In this document: positions 51,566 to 60,061 of the stretch, in pieces | Layout of the letters: every line of letters begins with the position of its first letter | Numbering within the stretch: position 1 is the stretch's first letter | NCBI GenBank assembly: GCA_964611645.1 | Contig: CAZTAO010000001.1 | Coordinates: forward strand, 124,001 to 188,000 | From: CAZTAO01 sp964611645 | Lineage (GTDB): Bacteria; Armatimonadota; UBA5829 | DNA length: 64,000 nt | Direction of reading: 5' to 3' | The notes under the pieces: model-generated | Told to the model about the DNA's origin: nothing | The model's input: only the letters and a program-made list of their open reading frames with translations | Databases searched by the model: none | Made by a program: the position numbers and the translations under genes

Positions 51566-54550
51566 CTATTTGGCCGGGAACGTGGTCAGTTTCATCTGCC
51601 GAATCCGGGCCTCTCCCTTTTCGCTGGCGTTGTCGAAGCGCACTATCACCTGCTTGCCTGCGTATGGCGACAGGTTGACATCCCTCCAGGCGAACTCACC
51701 GATGCCTTCGAGCAGGATGTCCCAAGTCTTGTCGTCCGTGGAAGCGCTCAAGCGGAAGTTGCCGCCGTCGGTGAGGGCGGGGGAAGAGGAGTCTATGTAG
51801 CTGGAGAGAGTCGCTTTGGTGGCACCCGTGAGATCGAACTTGAACTTCAGGAACCCGCCCGGGCTGATCCAGCGAATGTGGATTCCCTGGCCGTACCCCT
51901 CGGCTGAGAGCAGGTTTTCGGCCATCTCCCAGGTTGCCATGTGGAAGAGCTTCGTATCACCGCCCGACACATAGCAGCGGATGTTCATGTTGCCGAAGCT
52001 GAGCTTGTCCGCCAGGCTGGTGATCCGGATTCGGTGAACACCGTCCTTGAGGCCATCTCTCGCAGTGACTCTGAACCTGTAGATCGTCGATGACCGCGGC
52101 GCAACGGACACCTTGATTTCATTCACGGAAAGTGTCAGCGCGCCATCCGGGCTTGAGATCGAGAGCTTCCCAGACGCAGGCTCCTGGCCGTCGTTGTATA
52201 CCGTCAGATCGATCAAGCGGGTGGCTCCGGTGGGCAAGCTGAACACTTCCGAACCGGTGGGGTAGTGGAATGAGAACCACAGCGAAGGGTGCCTCTTGGG
52301 CGGAGCGCCGTTGGGCGGTGGTTGCAGCCTCTTGACCCCTTTCAGAAACTCCGGCGACACTCCCACCAGAAACACCGGCCCATTGCCCAGAGTGAGGTTG
52401 ACGGTGTTCCGGTTGACTGTTGGCTTGGACGCGTTGCCCATGGTGTCGTACAGAGTCGCGTTCCCTCCTGCGACCGGGATGCCGCTCAGGGTGTGGGTCT
52501 GCTTTTCGAGTGGGCACCATGCCGCCAGGGTGAGGTCTTTGCCGGTTCGGAACACGTAGGCGAAGTAACCATCCTTGCCCTCCGCGACCGCCGCCAGGGG
52601 CGTTGCATTGGTGAGATGCTGGGCCACCGTGCGGTACGCCAGGGCAGAAGGGGTGGCCCATCTGTATGCCATCAGCCTGCTGTCGGCGCCGTCCCAGGTG
52701 TAGTAGTCGGAGTGCTGCACTCCCATTGCTCTTGTGATGATAAGCTGCCGCGCAACCATGTTGGCGTGTCGGGTGGGCGTGATATTGGCATCGGGCGTGT
52801 AGCCCCACTCATCATCCCACATCGGCCGGCCGGGCGCGTTCTTGTCCCGCCACCCGAGAATGGTGTTGAGCCGGCGGAGCATACCGCTGTCCGGGGGATA
52901 GTCCCAGCAGTAGTGGTGGAATGCGATCACGTCCATATAGTCGACCGCGCCGGCGTCCTGGAGGCGGTCCATATACTCCGGATCCACATACACCAGGCTC
53001 GCGCCCACTATCTTGAGCTTGTGGTCGACGCGCTTGACGGCCAGATACGCCGTCTTGTGCAAGTCGGCAAGCTGCTCAGCGCTGCCTCGGAAGAAAGCGC
53101 CGTCCCCGTTGGGCTCGTTCCATATCTCCCAGTATCGGATAAGACCGTTGAACGCCTTGGAACCGGCTTCGACCCAGTCGCGATACTTGTCGATTATGGG
53201 CATGTCGTCGTATTGCTGCTTCTCTTTGGGAAGAGGATTCGCATACGATGGAGTGTAGCCGGTGAAAGCGAAGGCTTCCGACCCCTCCGATTTCACCATT
53301 TCGAGATGGCTGGTATCGAAAGAGAGCTTGCCATCCTTGAGTTCCGGCCACAGAAGCTGCGATCCGCGTTCCGCCCTGGAGCCAAACTCTCGCCGCAGTT
53401 GGAAGTCTTCCCGGGCAAAGGCGTGGTGGCTGGAGTTGCCGAAGAATGAGATGGGGCCGGTGGCGTCGGGCGGCTTCGGTCCAAGAATTCGAGTAACGGA
53501 TGTCCCTGTTTCGACTCCCGAATCCGAGACAGCGCTAACCTGGTACACCCCCGCCTGCGAAATGCCCAGATCGACCGTAATTGTCCGCTCCTCGCGAGGC
53601 GCAAGTGCGGCGACCTGAAGTTTCAGAGGAGGTTGGGTGCGGCCCGTGTATAAGTTTCGGCGCGAAAGTGTGATAATCGACTTCGGAATAGGCTCGTAGA
53701 ACCGATTCCGCACCTTCAGCCCAAGAACCGGCTTCTCCTGCCGAATGAACAGGTTCCCCTCGCGCGGGGCTGGCTGCCACTCGAAAGTTGGCCGCACAAT
53801 CCGCTGCGGCGCAAGAGACGCGGCCCACGCCAGTTCATCCTTTCCCGTACCATTACCCGGCTCAAGTTGAGCGAGCGTAATCCGCGCCTGTGACAATTCG
53901 CCCTTGAATGGCGAAGCCTTGCGGTCCCACGCGTTGATGCCGATGGCCATATAGTCTGACGGCGTCCCCAGCGGTCTTCCCTCTTTCTCCGCCAGCAGCT
54001 TGCCGTTCTTGTAGAGCTTATAGCCCCTCCCGCCGGATGTGAACGCTATATGGATCCACTTCCCCGCGTCTTCCGGGGTGAATGCGTTAGGCGCAGTGAG
54101 GTCCCTGTGCTCGCTCCACCACTGGTCGGAGAGGTGCAGGCTGCCGGCAGACATGTAGAAGTAGAACCGGGAGGTGGAAGTGTATCTGCTGCTGAAGAGC
54201 ATATACTCGCCAGTGGCGCTTGCGGGCTTGATCCACATCTCCACGGACATCTCGTCCGCCTGTATATGCGTTTCTTTGCCGAGGTAAGTCTTACCGGAGC
54301 CGTCCAGACTGAGAGAACCCGCCCCGTTCAGAGGAGAGTCCTTGCTCCAGGCGGGCGAGGCAATATCGAGGTCGATCCCGCGAGTGCCGGAGTCCACCGC
54401 CGCATTCCCCTGCTGCTCGTCCAGCATCCACAGGTAGTAGTCGGCGGCATTCACTTGCCCAGCCGCAGCCGGCGCCAGGGCAGCAAGAACAATGACCATC
54501 AGGCGAGACCAGACCAACCGGCCCGGCAACGAACTCCCCAGGTAACTCAT
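51566..54550 (-). CDS. Secreted LamG plus GH39/GH5-like glycoside hydrolase
   Basis: A 994-residue exported enzyme. The signal peptide ends near ALAPAAAG (about residue 31). A LamG/concanavalin-like domain covers residues about 40-225 (MSVEMWIKPAS, WIHIAFTSGGRGYKLYKNGKLL). A beta domain is followed by a clan-A TIM barrel with YWEIWNEPNGD, giving the acid/base Glu, and RPMWDDEWGYTPD, giving the nucleophile Glu. The C-terminal 200 residues include an Ig-like and a discoidin/CBM-like domain (FRLSASTDDKTWDIL). This fits an extracellular endo-glycosidase or xylosidase-type enzyme; the exact substrate is not readable. The start ATG at 54550 has GGAGGTGG six bases upstream. It lies downstream of the PAAR gene, in line with it. 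Confidence 0.8.
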   Translation of the reverse strand: MSYLGSSLPGRLVWSRLMVIVLAALAPAAAGQVNAADYYLWMLDEQQGNAAVDSGTRGIDLDIASPAWSKDSPLNGAGSLSLDGSGKTYLGKETHIQADEMSVEMWIKPASATGEYMLFSSRYTSTSRFYFYMSAGSLHLSDQWWSEHRDLTAPNAFTPEDAGKWIHIAFTSGGRGYKLYKNGKLLAEKEGRPLGTPSDYMAIGINAWDRKASPFKGELSQARITLAQLEPGNGTGKDELAWAASLAPQRIVRPTFEWQPAPREGNLFIRQEKPVLGLKVRNRFYEPIPKSIITLSRRNLYTGRTQPPLKLQVAALAPREERTITVDLGISQAGVYQVSAVSDSGVETGTSVTRILGPKPPDATGPISFFGNSSHHAFAREDFQLRREFGSRAERGSQLLWPELKDGKLSFDTSHLEMVKSEGSEAFAFTGYTPSYANPLPKEKQQYDDMPIIDKYRDWVEAGSKAFNGLIRYWEIWNEPNGDGAFFRGSAEQLADLHKTAYLAVKRVDHKLKIVGASLVYVDPEYMDRLQDAGAVDYMDVIAFHHYCWDYPPDSGMLRRLNTILGWRDKNAPGRPMWDDEWGYTPDANITPTRHANMVARQLIITRAMGVQHSDYYTWDGADSRLMAYRWATPSALAYRTVAQHLTNATPLAAVAEGKDGYFAYVFRTGKDLTLAAWCPLEKQTHTLSGIPVAGGNATLYDTMGNASKPTVNRNTVNLTLGNGPVFLVGVSPEFLKGVKRLQPPPNGAPPKRHPSLWFSFHYPTGSEVFSLPTGATRLIDLTVYNDGQEPASGKLSISSPDGALTLSVNEIKVSVAPRSSTIYRFRVTARDGLKDGVHRIRITSLADKLSFGNMNIRCYVSGGDTKLFHMATWEMAENLLSAEGYGQGIHIRWISPGGFLKFKFDLTGATKATLSSYIDSSSPALTDGGNFRLSASTDDKTWDILLEGIGEFAWRDVNLSPYAGKQVIVRFDNASEKGEARIRQMKLTTFPAK

Positions 54551-54587
54551 ATTGCCACCTCCACCTGTGCTTTGTTAACTCAGCCTC

Positions 54588-55847
54588 TCACCATATCGGC
54601 ACACCCTTGAGTTCCTCGGCCGTGAGATGCTCTTCGTGCTCGACTATGACGTTGTTCTCGTAATGGTCGGTATACCAAAGCCGCCCGTCAGGCAGGTTTC
54701 GCTTCCCGGTGCCGTTGCCCTTGATGTCTCTTGTTATCTCCAGCATGACGCCTCCGGTGCGGAACCACTCGATGTCGCTGAATGCCTCATTGTTGGTTCG
54801 CACATACGCCCCGTTCTTGTCCAACTTTGCCGGGTGATACTTGGCCACGCGCTTCTGCTCGCCGTCATCGAAGAACTCCAGGCGGGGGCCTATGTTCCCA
54901 AGTCCGACGGCAATATGGCTCGATTCCTTCAGTTGGCCGTTTGTATGATATTTGTAGCCATAGACGGTCCGGCCCTCGCCAGCCTTTATCGGTTCAATAT
55001 CTCTTCCGCTGAGCGTTCCATCATCCAGGTAGTATTCATAGAACTGGTATTTCTCTATCCGCGCGGCTCTCCGGCGTGTCTGTCCGTTGGGCCAGGTTGC
55101 CTCGATCTGCCACGGCAACTTGGAGAGGTCCAGCCACTCGCCGCCCGGCATGCGGGTCTTGCCTGCGGTATCTTCCTCGGGTTCGGCTTCTGCCGGCTTG
55201 GCCGTGATCTTGCCCATTCCGCCGCAGTGCTCGGTTGTGTCCCCGAACCTGGCAGCGGGCTTGCCGTTGATCAGGACATACGCATCGCCGCCGACGATCT
55301 TGAAAGTGTTAGTCCCACAGCACGACGAGTGCTTTCCGGTGTCCCCGACGCGCGCCGCGGGCTTGCCACGAACAATTACATTGGAACTCCCTGTTTCTAT
55401 GGAGCCACTCACGGAATGCGGACACTTGGGGCATTTGTGGGAATCGTTTGGACAGAATACAGGGCTGCCCACCGAAGCGTAATTGTCCGGCGAGACAGCG
55501 TTGACCTTGAAAGCCCTGCTGACCTTCTGCTTCTTTCCGAGCTCTATGGTGAGGACAATGGTGTTGACTCCGGGTTTGGAGAATGTGGGCCTGCTCCTGC
55601 TTCCTGTTTTCGGGGAGAATGTCCCGCTGCCGCTCCACCTGATCTGCTTGGACATATCCTTGCCGTTGACTTCGCAGTTGGCGCCGAATACCCAGCCTTT
55701 GGTGAAGACTTTTGGACTCTTGCCTGCCGGGTGAGTCAAAGTCAGGGTAACCAGCGCCTTGGTGGCGGCCGCCATCGACAGCGCCGGGGCAGCCATCATT
55801 ATGGCTATGGTTACGACAATCAGTACATATCTTGCTGCGTCCTTCAA
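54588..55847 (-). CDS. Exported PAAR-domain protein with MORN-like repeats
   Basis: A 419-residue protein. A hydrophobic export segment (YVLIVVTIAIMMAAPALSM, residues 7-25) is followed by a beta domain of about 90 residues. A PAAR domain comes next: GSPVFCP, VIVRGKPAARVGDTGKH, AYVLINGKPAARFGDTTEHCG, with Cys and His clusters (CPNDSHKCPKCPH, KHSSCC) that may bind zinc. The last 170 residues carry MORN-variant-like repeats (YGYKYHTNGQLKESSH, PRLEFFDDGEQKRVAKYH). PAAR proteins usually cap type VI secretion spikes, but no such genes are here and a signal segment is unusual. The start is a TTG at 55847 after AAGGAG; the ATG at 55916 lies inside a dispersed repeat and is rejected. Confidence 0.72.
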   Translation of the reverse strand: MKDAARYVLIVVTIAIMMAAPALSMAAATKALVTLTLTHPAGKSPKVFTKGWVFGANCEVNGKDMSKQIRWSGSGTFSPKTGSRSRPTFSKPGVNTIVLTIELGKKQKVSRAFKVNAVSPDNYASVGSPVFCPNDSHKCPKCPHSVSGSIETGSSNVIVRGKPAARVGDTGKHSSCCGTNTFKIVGGDAYVLINGKPAARFGDTTEHCGGMGKITAKPAEAEPEEDTAGKTRMPGGEWLDLSKLPWQIEATWPNGQTRRRAARIEKYQFYEYYLDDGTLSGRDIEPIKAGEGRTVYGYKYHTNGQLKESSHIAVGLGNIGPRLEFFDDGEQKRVAKYHPAKLDKNGAYVRTNNEAFSDIEWFRTGGVMLEITRDIKGNGTGKRNLPDGRLWYTDHYENNVIVEHEEHLTAEELKGVPIW

Positions 55848-55911
55848 ATACCTCTCCTTGTTGTGCCTGCCGCTCGCAGGCAATAGCGCTCTACGTTGTT
55901 CACTCACAAAT

Positions 55912-55979
55912 GTCATGCTGAACTTGTTTCAGCATCTCCTTGCGATCCATGGGAGACCCTGAAACAAGTTCAGGGTGAC
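55912..55979. repeat. Palindromic dispersed repeat, GTCATGCTGAAC family
   Basis: Arms CTGAACTTGTTTCAG (55918-55932) and CTGAAACAAGTTCAG (55959-55973) pair perfectly within longer GTCATGCTGAAC...GTTCAGGGTGAC ends. This element type is widespread in unrelated bacteria. It lies between the PAAR gene and the AraC-type regulator gene. Confidence 0.85.
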
Positions 55980-56006
55980 GTATGTACGCAACTTAGCATG
56001 AGTCAC

Positions 56007-56876
56007 CTAGCCAAGTGGCTGTTGCTCCGAGAGCAACCTGGACCGATACTGCATCGGGGATATCTTGAACCTGTTCTTGAAGACCCGCCTGAAGTAGCCG
56101 ATGTCGCGGAAGCCGACTGCCAGGGCAACCTCCGAGACGTTCATCCGGGTATCCTTCAACCTGCTTGCGGCGTTTTCTAGCCGTACATCCATCAGGTAGC
56201 TGGATAGAGTGAACCCGCTCTGCTCGCTGAAGACGTGCGAGAGGTGGTAGGGGCTGATGTTGAGTTCGGAGGCAATGGTCTCCAGTCGGACGGGTTTTGC
56301 GAAGTTCCGGCGGATGTAGTCTTGCGCCTGGGTCATAATCTGCCGCTTGCGGGCATCGCCGGTCTTCTCGGTGTCGGGGTGGCTGCCGGCGTAGTCCGCC
56401 CCTGCTTCCTGGCACAGCGTCAGCACTATCTCAAGTATCCGCGCGCCTGCAAGCTGCCTGGTGAATGGCAGGTCGGCGACGAAGTCCTGGTAGAGCTGGT
56501 GGAACATCGCGGATACCCTGCGCTTGGCCTTCTGCGCGGCGGCTGATATTTCCGTCGGGCTGAACCGGGACCATACCGCCCGCTCGTCCTTCCAGTGGAA
56601 CTGCACCAGGTACACCTCAAAGAAAGGGCTTTGCGCGCCGACATCCCGATGCGGCACACCCGACGGCAGCATAATAGTGTCACCCTTGCGGCAAACTATG
56701 GAGTAGCCGGGTGTAACCACCTCCACCGCCCCGCGAAGGACATGCATGAGTTCACACTTGTCGTCCACGTGCTCAGCTTCGGTGTACACAGGGTCAAAGT
56801 TCGACCGCCCGATGGATACCACCTCAGGCAGCGAACCTCCCAGCCCCGCAAGTTGAATCGAATCACTAACCGCCAT
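56007..56876 (-). CDS. AraC-family transcriptional regulator with cupin sensor domain
   Basis: A 289-residue regulator. The N-terminal half is a cupin-like ligand domain (HVDDKCELMHVLRGAVEVVTPG, KGDTIMLPSGVPH). The C-terminal 100 residues hold two helix-turn-helix motifs: LETIASELNISPYHLSHVFSEQSG and VSEVALAVGFRDIGYFRRVFKNRFK with the signature SPMQYR. The domain order is that of sugar-responsive AraC regulators, so the ligand is probably a sugar. The gene starts five bases after the end of psuG in the same direction, so they are co-transcribed. Likely targets are the pseudouridine glycosidase or neighbouring sugar genes; this is inference. Confidence 0.9.
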   Translation of the reverse strand: MAVSDSIQLAGLGGSLPEVVSIGRSNFDPVYTEAEHVDDKCELMHVLRGAVEVVTPGYSIVCRKGDTIMLPSGVPHRDVGAQSPFFEVYLVQFHWKDERAVWSRFSPTEISAAAQKAKRRVSAMFHQLYQDFVADLPFTRQLAGARILEIVLTLCQEAGADYAGSHPDTEKTGDARKRQIMTQAQDYIRRNFAKPVRLETIASELNISPYHLSHVFSEQSGFTLSSYLMDVRLENAASRLKDTRMNVSEVALAVGFRDIGYFRRVFKNRFKISPMQYRSRLLSEQQPLG

Positions 56877-56881
56877 CTGTC

Positions 56882-57799
56882 CTACACCATGAACCCCATC
56901 CGCCGCTCAGTGTCCCGCTGGATAGCGCACGCAATCTCTGCCGCAACCCTGGCGTTGTTCTTGAGCAGCGATATGTTGGCCGCAAGAGACTTGCCGCTGG
57001 TAAGCTCCGCTACTCGCTTGAGCAGGAACGGGGTCAGTTCCTTGCCGGATATCTTCGACTGCTCAGCTTCGGACAATGCCTGCTCGATTGCGGGGTTGGC
57101 GTCGTATTCGTCTGCCTCGGGGACAGGCGCGGCTATGATCATCGCCGACCGCACACCGAACGCGCCCCGGGCCGTCCGAGCCAGATCAGCGACCTCTGCA
57201 GCGCCCTCCAGCCTTGGCACGGTTATGCCGGAATGGCGGGAGTAGAAAGCCGGCAGTTCGTCGGTCTGGTAGCCGTAGAGTTGGACGCCGTATGTTTCCA
57301 GCCATTCCACGGTCGCAGCCACGTCCAACACAGCCTTGATCCCCGAGCAGACCAGCAGGATAGGCGTGGAAGCCAGTTGGGGGAGGTCGGCGGATATGTC
57401 CAAAGTGCCGCTCCACCCCCGATGCACCCCGCCGATGCCGCCCGTAGCCGCAACGCTGATCCCCGCCGCGCTCGCTATCCTGATGGTGGCTGAGACGGTA
57501 GTACCCCCGCTGAGCTTACGAAATGCGGCCAACGGCAGGTCACGCGAAGTAACCTTCATCGAGTCGCCGGTAACCAGCGATTCGATCTCCGAGAGACTAA
57601 GCCCGACCCGCACAACCCCGTCCAACACCCCGATCACAGCAGGCTCTGCCCCGCCAACCCGAACAGCCTCCATCACGCCCCGCGCAACATCCATCGCAGC
57701 GTCCTGCGGCAGCCCCTGCGCAAACACCGAAGACTCCAGCCCCACCACCGGCTTGTTTCTGTTAAGCGCGTAGGAAACCTCGCGCGAGAGTTCAAACAT
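56882..57799 (-). CDS. psuG: Pseudouridine-5'-phosphate glycosidase
   Basis: A 305-residue enzyme that splits pseudouridine 5'-phosphate into uracil and ribose 5-phosphate. Family signatures include VGLESSVFAQGLP at the N terminus, PAVIGVLDGVVRVGLS, SRDLPLAAF, GGTTVSATI, ATGGIGGVHRG, VVCSGIKAVLD-like LLVCSGIKAVLD and LYGYQTDELPAFY. The metal- and substrate-binding residues in these blocks are intact. The start ATG at 57799 is chosen; a TTG at 57805 two codons earlier is also close to AGGATA. No psuK kinase is adjacent. The 5' end and the upstream small membrane gene have been duplicated in tandem (58317-58804). Confidence 0.92.
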   Translation of the reverse strand: MFELSREVSYALNRNKPVVGLESSVFAQGLPQDAAMDVARGVMEAVRVGGAEPAVIGVLDGVVRVGLSLSEIESLVTGDSMKVTSRDLPLAAFRKLSGGTTVSATIRIASAAGISVAATGGIGGVHRGWSGTLDISADLPQLASTPILLVCSGIKAVLDVAATVEWLETYGVQLYGYQTDELPAFYSRHSGITVPRLEGAAEVADLARTARGAFGVRSAMIIAAPVPEADEYDANPAIEQALSEAEQSKISGKELTPFLLKRVAELTSGKSLAANISLLKNNARVAAEIACAIQRDTERRMGFMV

Positions 57800-57849
57800 G
57801 TCCAAAATATCCTACCTCATCCCGCCGTCATGCAGGGGAACGTGATTTG

Positions 57850-58227
57850 CTATAGCCCCAACCAGTCCCTATACCGACTATAATACGGCAGCAGCACAAG
57901 CCACGGCAGCACGGTGGATAGACTTACAACGACCATCCACCACATGCGTTGCCTAATCGCCATCACAACTGAGAGGAGCACCAGTGGCACCAGCAAGTAG
58001 ACGGCGAAGCACTCCAAGAAAAGGGCGACAAAGGCTCCGAAGTGACCCAGGAAGGAATACGTGATCCTGCTCGGTATCAGATCCTTGGGATCCGCCCGGT
58101 TAATACCCAGCGCAAAGAAAGGCACAGTAACGAATACGGTCTCAAGAAGGGCTGCGCCCACCAGAATCCGCCTCAAGATTCTGCTTTTCCTTGGAGTTGT
58201 TGCCACCTTTGTCTGCACAGTCGCCAT
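57850..58227 (-). CDS. Small membrane protein, tandem paralogue 1
   Basis: A 125-residue membrane protein with three hydrophobic segments (LVGAALLETVFVTVPFFALGI, FVALFLECFAVYLLVPLVLLSVVMAI, WWMVVVSLSTVLPWLVLL) and a basic N terminus (KVATTPRKSRILRR). No family is recognised. The start ATG at 58227 follows GAGGTGAAG. It is nearly identical in sequence to the protein encoded at 58427-58804. The gene lies 50 bases upstream of psuG in the same direction. Confidence 0.7.
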   Translation of the reverse strand: MATVQTKVATTPRKSRILRRILVGAALLETVFVTVPFFALGINRADPKDLIPSRITYSFLGHFGAFVALFLECFAVYLLVPLVLLSVVMAIRQRMWWMVVVSLSTVLPWLVLLPYYSRYRDWLGL

Positions 58228-58256
58228 GGTCTTCACCTCGCCTGTCCGGTCTTTGC

Positions 58257-58335
58257 TGGTTTCGACTCCGCCTTTCGCAACCCCCGCTTCGCCAGGGGTT
58301 GCTTGCGGTCAACGGCTCAACCACGCAGCCGTTCA
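58257..58335. repeat. Palindromic pieces replacing the lost psuG copy
   Basis: GCAACCCC (58278-58285) pairs with GGGGTTGC, and AACGGCT (58311-58317) pairs with AGCCGTT (58327-58333). GGTTTCGACTCCG at the left end resembles the element at 58822-58869. The segment sits between the small membrane gene copy 1 and the psuG remnant. Confidence 0.6.
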
Positions 58336-58373
58336 CTAAGCGCGTGCAAGACTTCACGCGAGAGTTCGAACAT
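58317..58373 (-). pseudogene. 5' remnant of a duplicated psuG
   Basis: An ATG at 58373 starts MFELSREVLHAL, the same N terminus as psuG (MFELSREVSYAL), and a stop follows after 18 codons. The upstream sequence (58374-58404) also matches the psuG leader (TATCCTACCTC, CCCGCCGTC). The rest of the copy has been lost and replaced by palindromic repeat pieces. Confidence 0.75.
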
Positions 58374-58426
58374 TTCCAATCTATCCTACCTCGTCCCGCC
58401 GTCGGGCTGGGGAATCCTATCAACCC

Positions 58427-58804
58427 TCATAGCCACACCCAGTCCCTATACCGACTATAGTACGGCAGCACCACAAGCCAGGGCAGCACGGTGGATAGGC
58501 TCACAACGACCATCCACCACATGCGTTGCTTGATCGCCATCACAACAGAGATCAGAACCAGTGGCACCAGCAAGTAGACGGCGAATACCTCCATAAAAAA
58601 GGCGACAATGGCCCCGTAGCCACCCAGAAATGAGTACGTGATCTTGCTCGGTATCAGATCCTTGGGATCCGCCCGGTGAATACCCAGCGCAAAGAAAGGC
58701 ACAGTAACGAATACTGTTTCAAGAAGGGCTGCACCCACCAGAATCCGCCTCAAGATTCTGCTTCCTCTTGAAGTTGTTGCCACTTTCGCCTGCACAGTCG
58801 CCAT
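58427..58804 (-). CDS. Small membrane protein, tandem paralogue 2
   Basis: A 125-residue protein with the same three hydrophobic segments as 57850-58227 and only about a dozen and a half residue differences, mostly conservative. The start ATG at 58804 corresponds exactly to the start of the other copy. It is the upstream copy of a tandem duplication that also included the start of psuG. Function unknown. Confidence 0.7.
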   Translation of the reverse strand: MATVQAKVATTSRGSRILRRILVGAALLETVFVTVPFFALGIHRADPKDLIPSKITYSFLGGYGAIVAFFMEVFAVYLLVPLVLISVVMAIKQRMWWMVVVSLSTVLPWLVVLPYYSRYRDWVWL

Positions 58805-58821
58805 TGTCTGCCCCTTGCTGG

Positions 58822-58869
58822 TTTCGACTCCGCTCAACCAGCGCAGCCGTTCATTGAGCGGAGTCGAAA
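58822..58869. repeat. Perfect 16-bp hairpin, TTTCGACTCCGCTCAA family
   Basis: Arm TTTCGACTCCGCTCAA (58822-58837), 16-base loop, complementary arm 58854-58869. This type of dispersed element is common in many bacterial genomes. It lies between the membrane-protein gene and the end of the epimerase-like gene. Confidence 0.88.
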
Positions 58870-58880
58870 TGAACTATGTT

Positions 58881-59957
58881 CTAACCCCTCACCTTACCCT
58901 CGATCCACTTCAGCTCCTCGGCATTGGTGATGACGCCGATCTCAATGTTGTATTTGCGGGTCTCCCCAGGCTCCAGGAACTGCAGGGTGCCGGCCTTGCG
59001 CTCGGCGTCTCTGCCACCTACACGGCAGTTGGCAGGCTCGATACCTACCACATACTCCCCGATCCCGTTCATCTTCCACTGCACGAAGTATGGCAGTTGA
59101 GCCAGCTTGTACTTGATGTAGAACCCAAACGGCCCGCCGGGGAAGTTCTTGTTGACCAGCGCCGCGTAGACATCACCGTTGGAATCAGCGGCCATCTCGT
59201 GATAGTAGCATCGCTCCGAGAAGCCTTCGGTCGGCGGATCGTTGCGGAAGAAGTGTTCCTTGTCTTTCTCCGCCTCGGCGTCGCGCGGGACTGCATTCTT
59301 GGTCGGCGAGATAAGCTCGGAACCCGCGTCGACTGCCGGGAAGCCGCCGTTGATGTGGTAGACGATCATGTGCGGCAGAGTCCGAGGGCTTTCGTTGGTC
59401 ACTTCATCTTCTATCCAAAGCTTGCTCTGGCCCAGCAGCGCGGATATGCGGCGGTTCATAACCACGTTCTCAAAGAACAGCCGCGACTCCCGCACCTTGC
59501 CCTGTGCCCATATCCGGTATTCATCGCCTTCCCACGCGCCGTCCACCCAGACATTGGATGCGGGGGTGTTGGTGTATCGGCCGTGAAGACCAAGGGCTTC
59601 GCCTTCATCCACATTGGGCGCGCCCGCGTATGTGAGGCCGCAGGTTGCCACGAGCCCGCCGGGGAATGAGCGAAGCCACCCAAGCCCGGGTTCCTCATAG
59701 AATGCCGCGTTCACCTCGCCGACCGGCGCCCGCCAGGCTATAGCGCGGCCATTGTGCTCGGCGATTGAGATGTCGAGTCCCCTGCCGGGCATTGCGAGGA
59801 AGTTGAAGCCGGAGCCGGTGCGGAACTCGCACGCCTCCACGCCTTCCTGTTGTCCGCCGGCAAGCTTGATCTGTCTCGCGCCGCCGACCTGAGAAATGTG
59901 GCCGACCTTGGTCAGCAGTTCTTTCCTGGTGTAGTTCTTTCCGCAGAAGAAGGGCAT
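58881..59957 (-). CDS. DUF4432 / aldose 1-epimerase-like protein
   Basis: A 358-residue soluble beta-sandwich protein of the galactose mutarotase superfamily, DUF4432 type. Characteristic parts are FRTGSGFNFLAMPGRGLDISIAEHNG near residue 50, GLGWLRSFPGGLVATCGL, GLHGRYTNTPAS and VVGIEPANCRVGGR near the end. The family is thought to isomerise or process sugars or sugar lactones; the specific reaction here is unknown. The start ATG at 59957 has GGAGGTG seven bases upstream; a longer reading to 59987 is less likely. It is on the same strand as the psuG-AraC group but separated by a palindromic repeat. Confidence 0.85.
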   Translation of the reverse strand: MPFFCGKNYTRKELLTKVGHISQVGGARQIKLAGGQQEGVEACEFRTGSGFNFLAMPGRGLDISIAEHNGRAIAWRAPVGEVNAAFYEEPGLGWLRSFPGGLVATCGLTYAGAPNVDEGEALGLHGRYTNTPASNVWVDGAWEGDEYRIWAQGKVRESRLFFENVVMNRRISALLGQSKLWIEDEVTNESPRTLPHMIVYHINGGFPAVDAGSELISPTKNAVPRDAEAEKDKEHFFRNDPPTEGFSERCYYHEMAADSNGDVYAALVNKNFPGGPFGFYIKYKLAQLPYFVQWKMNGIGEYVVGIEPANCRVGGRDAERKAGTLQFLEPGETRKYNIEIGVITNAEELKWIEGKVRG

Positions 59958-60061
59958 AGTGTCACCTCCGATGTTGGTCAATACCAATCATGATAGTTAG
60001 GCGATGACTTGGGGTTTTCCTTTGCGGGTTCGCAGTACCAGGCGACACCTCGTCACGCGCT

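Noticed and set aside
52289..53449. 386-codon plus-strand frame opposite the glycoside hydrolase
   Set aside because: It is complementary to the barrel with its catalytic motifs and encodes no recognisable protein.
54588..55847. Type VI secretion system locus
   Set aside because: Only a PAAR domain is present; no vgrG, hcp, sheath or ATPase genes occur in the window.
54627..55886. 419-codon plus-strand frame opposite the PAAR gene
   Set aside because: It mirrors the PAAR gene in the complementary frame and has no domain; the PAAR motifs prove the minus strand.
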